From Pseudomonadota bacterium (GTDB lineage Bacteria; Pseudomonadota; Alphaproteobacteria; Rhizobiales; Devosiaceae), in NCBI GenBank assembly GCA_023433775.1, contig JAEYTY010000069.1:1-6223 (forward strand): a stretch of DNA of 6,223 bases. Reading direction: 5' to 3'. How positions within the stretch are numbered: the stretch's first letter is position 1; each line of letters begins with the position of its first letter. The translations under genes and the position numbers were made by a program. Below the pieces are notes generated by a model. The model saw only the letters and a list, made by a program, of their open reading frames with translations, did not search any database and was not told the DNA's origin. Positions 4,718-6,223 of this stretch are shown piece after piece.

Positions 4718-5227
4718 ATGCAGGGCTTTCGGATACGGAAAGCCGAAATCTCCGATGCGCCGATCATGGCCGAAATCGCTTTTCGGGCCTGGGAAGGCGG
4801 CATAATGCCGATCGTGCCCGACGGCATGGATACCCGCGAGGCGGAGCGCGAACGCCTGTCACGCTCGGCCGGTGAAGGCTGGCCGCACGCGATCGTCGCT
4901 GACATCAATGGCATTGTTGCCGGCTGGTGTTCGCGAATGCCGGGGCGGGCCTATATTCCATTTCTGTTTGTGATGCCCGACATGCAGGGGCACGGGCTGG
5001 GGGCGATGCTGCTCGACCGCATGGAATCCATGCTTGAACTGGAGGGCGCGGAGCGGGTGCATCTGGAAACGCCTGCCGACCATGTGCGGGCGGTGCGTTT
5101 TTACGAGCGGCAGGGCTATCGCATCCTGGCGCTGCGCCCCAGCGGCGGAGGACGAAGAGACCCCTTTACCAGCGTGCATCTCGAGAAACGTCTGGCGCCC
5201 TATGAGGGCGATATTGACGACGATTGA
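4718..5227 (+). CDS. GNAT family N-acetyltransferase
   Basis: The 169-aa product is a single-domain acetyl-CoA-dependent acetyltransferase of unknown substrate. An N-terminal strand FRIRKAEISDAPIMAEIAF (4-22) starts the fold. The central strand AIVADINGIVAGWCSR (58-73) leads to motif A, FLFVMPDMQGHGLGAMLLD (82-100), with an intact Q-x-x-G-x-G pyrophosphate loop (Q90 to G95). VHLETPADHVRAVRFYERQGYR (114-135) is motif B with the typical Tyr. The C-terminus is acidic (GDIDDD). It differs clearly from the first GNAT in this window and is not a recent duplicate. It follows chorismate mutase by 9 nt and is presumably co-transcribed with it. A 79-nt gap separates it from gatB. Confidence 0.92.
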   Translation: MQGFRIRKAEISDAPIMAEIAFRAWEGGIMPIVPDGMDTREAERERLSRSAGEGWPHAIVADINGIVAGWCSRMPGRAYIPFLFVMPDMQGHGLGAMLLDRMESMLELEGAERVHLETPADHVRAVRFYERQGYRILALRPSGGGRRDPFTSVHLEKRLAPYEGDIDDD

Positions 5228-5273
5228 AAGACTTGTCGCTGTTGCAACGCCGGGGCAAGCCCGCTAAGCACAT

Positions 5274-5287
5274 AGGCAGATTTGCCT
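5274..5287 (+). repeat. Small hairpin in the gatB leader
   Basis: AGGCA (5274-5278) and TGCCT (5283-5287) form a 5-bp stem with loop GATT. It can extend by three pairs past a single-base bulge. It ends about 6-8 nt before the gatB ribosome binding site. It is short and could be chance. Confidence 0.25.
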
Positions 5288-5295
5288 TGTCTTTC

Positions 5296-5299
5296 AGGA
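5296..5299 (+). promoter_or_regulatory. Ribosome binding site of gatB
   Basis: AGGA lies 7 nt before GTG 5307 and supports that non-ATG start. The first in-frame ATG lies inside the conserved IIGMEVH core and is too late. Confidence 0.65.
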
Positions 5300-5306
5300 C
5301 TGCCAA

Positions 5307-6223
5307 GTGACCCTCGTTGATACCCGTACGCCCGACAAGAAGCGCCTGATTTCCGGCTCCACTGGTGACTGGGAAGTCATTATCGGCATGGAAGTGCACG
5401 CGCAGGTAACGAGCGAGAGCAAGCTGTTTTCCGGCTCCTCGACCCAGTTCGGCAACCCGCCCAATGCCAATGTCAGTTTCGTTGATGCGGCCATGCCCGG
5501 CATGTTGCCGACCATCAACGAAGAGTGCGTGCGTCAGGCCGTGCGCACCGGGCTAGGGCTCAAGGCGCAAATCAACAAGCGCAGCGTGTTTGACCGCAAG
5601 AACTACTTCTATCCTGACCTGCCGCAGGGCTACCAGATCTCGCAGTTCAAAGACCCCATTGTAGGCGAGGGCAAGGTGCTGCTCGATGTGGGCGGTGAGA
5701 AGATCGAAATCGGCATCGAGCGCCTGCATCTGGAGCAGGACGCGGGTAAGTCGATCCATGACCAGCACCCGAATATGAGCTTTGTTGACCTCAACCGCTC
5801 CGGCGTGGCGCTGATGGAAATCGTCAGCAAGCCCGATCTGCGCTCTTCAGAAGAAGCCAAGGAATATCTGGCCAAGCTGCGCACCATTCTGCGCTATCTC
5901 GGCACCTGCGACGGCAATATGGAGCAGGGCTCCATGCGCGCCGACGTCAATGTGTCGGTGCGCCGCCCGGGTGGTGAGTTCGGCACGCGTTGCGAAATAA
6001 AGAACGTCAATTCCATCCGCTTTGCTGGCCAGGCCATCGAGTATGAGGCGCGGCGGCAGATCGACATTCTGGAAGATGGCGGCAGCATCGATCAGGAAAC
6101 GCGGCTTTACGATCCCAAGACGGGCGAGACGCGGTCCATGCGCTCCAAGGAAGAAGCGCATGACTATCGCTATTTCCCTGATCCGGACCTGTTGCCGCTC
6201 GAATTCGACGATGCATTCATTGC
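5307..6223 (+). CDS. gatB: Aspartyl/glutamyl-tRNA amidotransferase subunit B (3' truncated by window)
   Basis: GatB binds the mischarged tRNA, phosphorylates its Glu or Asp side chain with ATP, and completes amidation with ammonia from GatA. The first 305 codons are present, about 60% of the usual length near 480-500 aa; the C-terminal tRNA-binding YqeY-like domain lies beyond the edge. Conserved blocks include DWEVIIGMEVHAQVTSESKL (21-40) with the metal-site E29 and H31, DAAMPGMLP, the stretch RSVFDRKNYFYPDLPQGYQI, IERLHLEQDAGKS (137-149), the GatB signature VDLNRSGVALMEIVSKPD (160-177), GSMRADVNVSV, and EEAHDYRYFPDPDLLPL near the edge. The start is GTG 5307, giving MTLVDTRTPD, typical of alphaproteobacterial GatB. 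It is separated from gatA by four genes on both strands, so it needs its own promoter or read-through from the chorismate mutase block. Confidence 0.98.
   Translation, partial: MTLVDTRTPDKKRLISGSTGDWEVIIGMEVHAQVTSESKLFSGSSTQFGNPPNANVSFVDAAMPGMLPTINEECVRQAVRTGLGLKAQINKRSVFDRKNYFYPDLPQGYQISQFKDPIVGEGKVLLDVGGEKIEIGIERLHLEQDAGKSIHDQHPNMSFVDLNRSGVALMEIVSKPDLRSSEEAKEYLAKLRTILRYLGTCDGNMEQGSMRADVNVSVRRPGGEFGTRCEIKNVNSIRFAGQAIEYEARRQIDILEDGGSIDQETRLYDPKTGETRSMRSKEEAHDYRYFPDPDLLPLEFDDAFI

Noticed and set aside
989..5227. The two GNAT genes as a tandem duplication
   Set aside because: They share only the general fold motifs; N-termini, motif A sequence and C-termini differ, so they are not recent copies.
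5232..5276. Promoter elements before gatB (TTGTCG, TTGCAA, CATAGG)
   Set aside because: Individual hexamers are present, but no -35/-10 pair has good sequence and 16-18 nt spacing, so I did not annotate one.
1..6223. tRNA/rRNA genes, CRISPR arrays, insertion sequences or prophage
   Set aside because: No cloverleaf-like sequence, spaced direct repeats, transposase motifs or terminal repeats were seen on either strand.

Overview
The window is about 6.2 kb of GC-rich, gene-dense DNA whose sequences look alphaproteobacterial, probably Hyphomicrobiales. A Devosia-like genome is my guess from the style of the GatB N-terminus, chorismate mutase and GatC; no search was run. The theme is the tRNA-dependent amidotransferase GatCAB. 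All three subunits are present: gatC (701-988), gatA (1919-3403) and the first 305 codons of gatB (5307 to the window edge). They are spread over more than 5 kb and interleaved with unrelated small genes.

Left part (1-3403, all + strand): a fragment of an unidentified gene is followed by a 176-aa protein whose N-terminus resembles metallo-beta-lactamase-fold hydrolases but which lacks the metal-binding motif. Then comes a very compact block: gatC, a GNAT acetyltransferase starting on the base after the gatC stop, a small secreted four-cysteine protein starting at a GTGA overlap, and gatA starting at TTG inside the end of the secreted gene. The spacing implies one mRNA with translational coupling.

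Middle (3404-4390): a hairpin and a candidate promoter precede a 127-aa conserved-looking protein of unknown function, possibly translated from a leaderless mRNA. It converges, across a hairpin, with a minus-strand yjhX-type (UPF0386) gene, a family annotated as toxins. The yjhX upstream region has a perfect 16-bp palindrome, a good operator candidate, and further upstream an 8-bp stem-loop. Divergent from yjhX is the next + strand block.

Right part (4391-6223, + strand): a monofunctional AroQ-type chorismate mutase is coupled to a second GNAT acetyltransferase, and after a 79-nt gap gatB begins and runs off the window.

Functionally, GatCAB converts Glu-tRNA(Gln) (and often Asp-tRNA(Asn)) to the amidated form for translation. 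Chorismate mutase feeds phenylalanine/tyrosine synthesis. The other small genes have no evident pathway link to GatCAB. I see no tRNA, rRNA, CRISPR array, insertion sequence or clear prophage signal. The region is mostly ordinary core genome. The parts worth a second look are the yjhX gene with its palindrome, the uncharacterised small proteins woven into the gat locus, and the chorismate mutase active-site variation.
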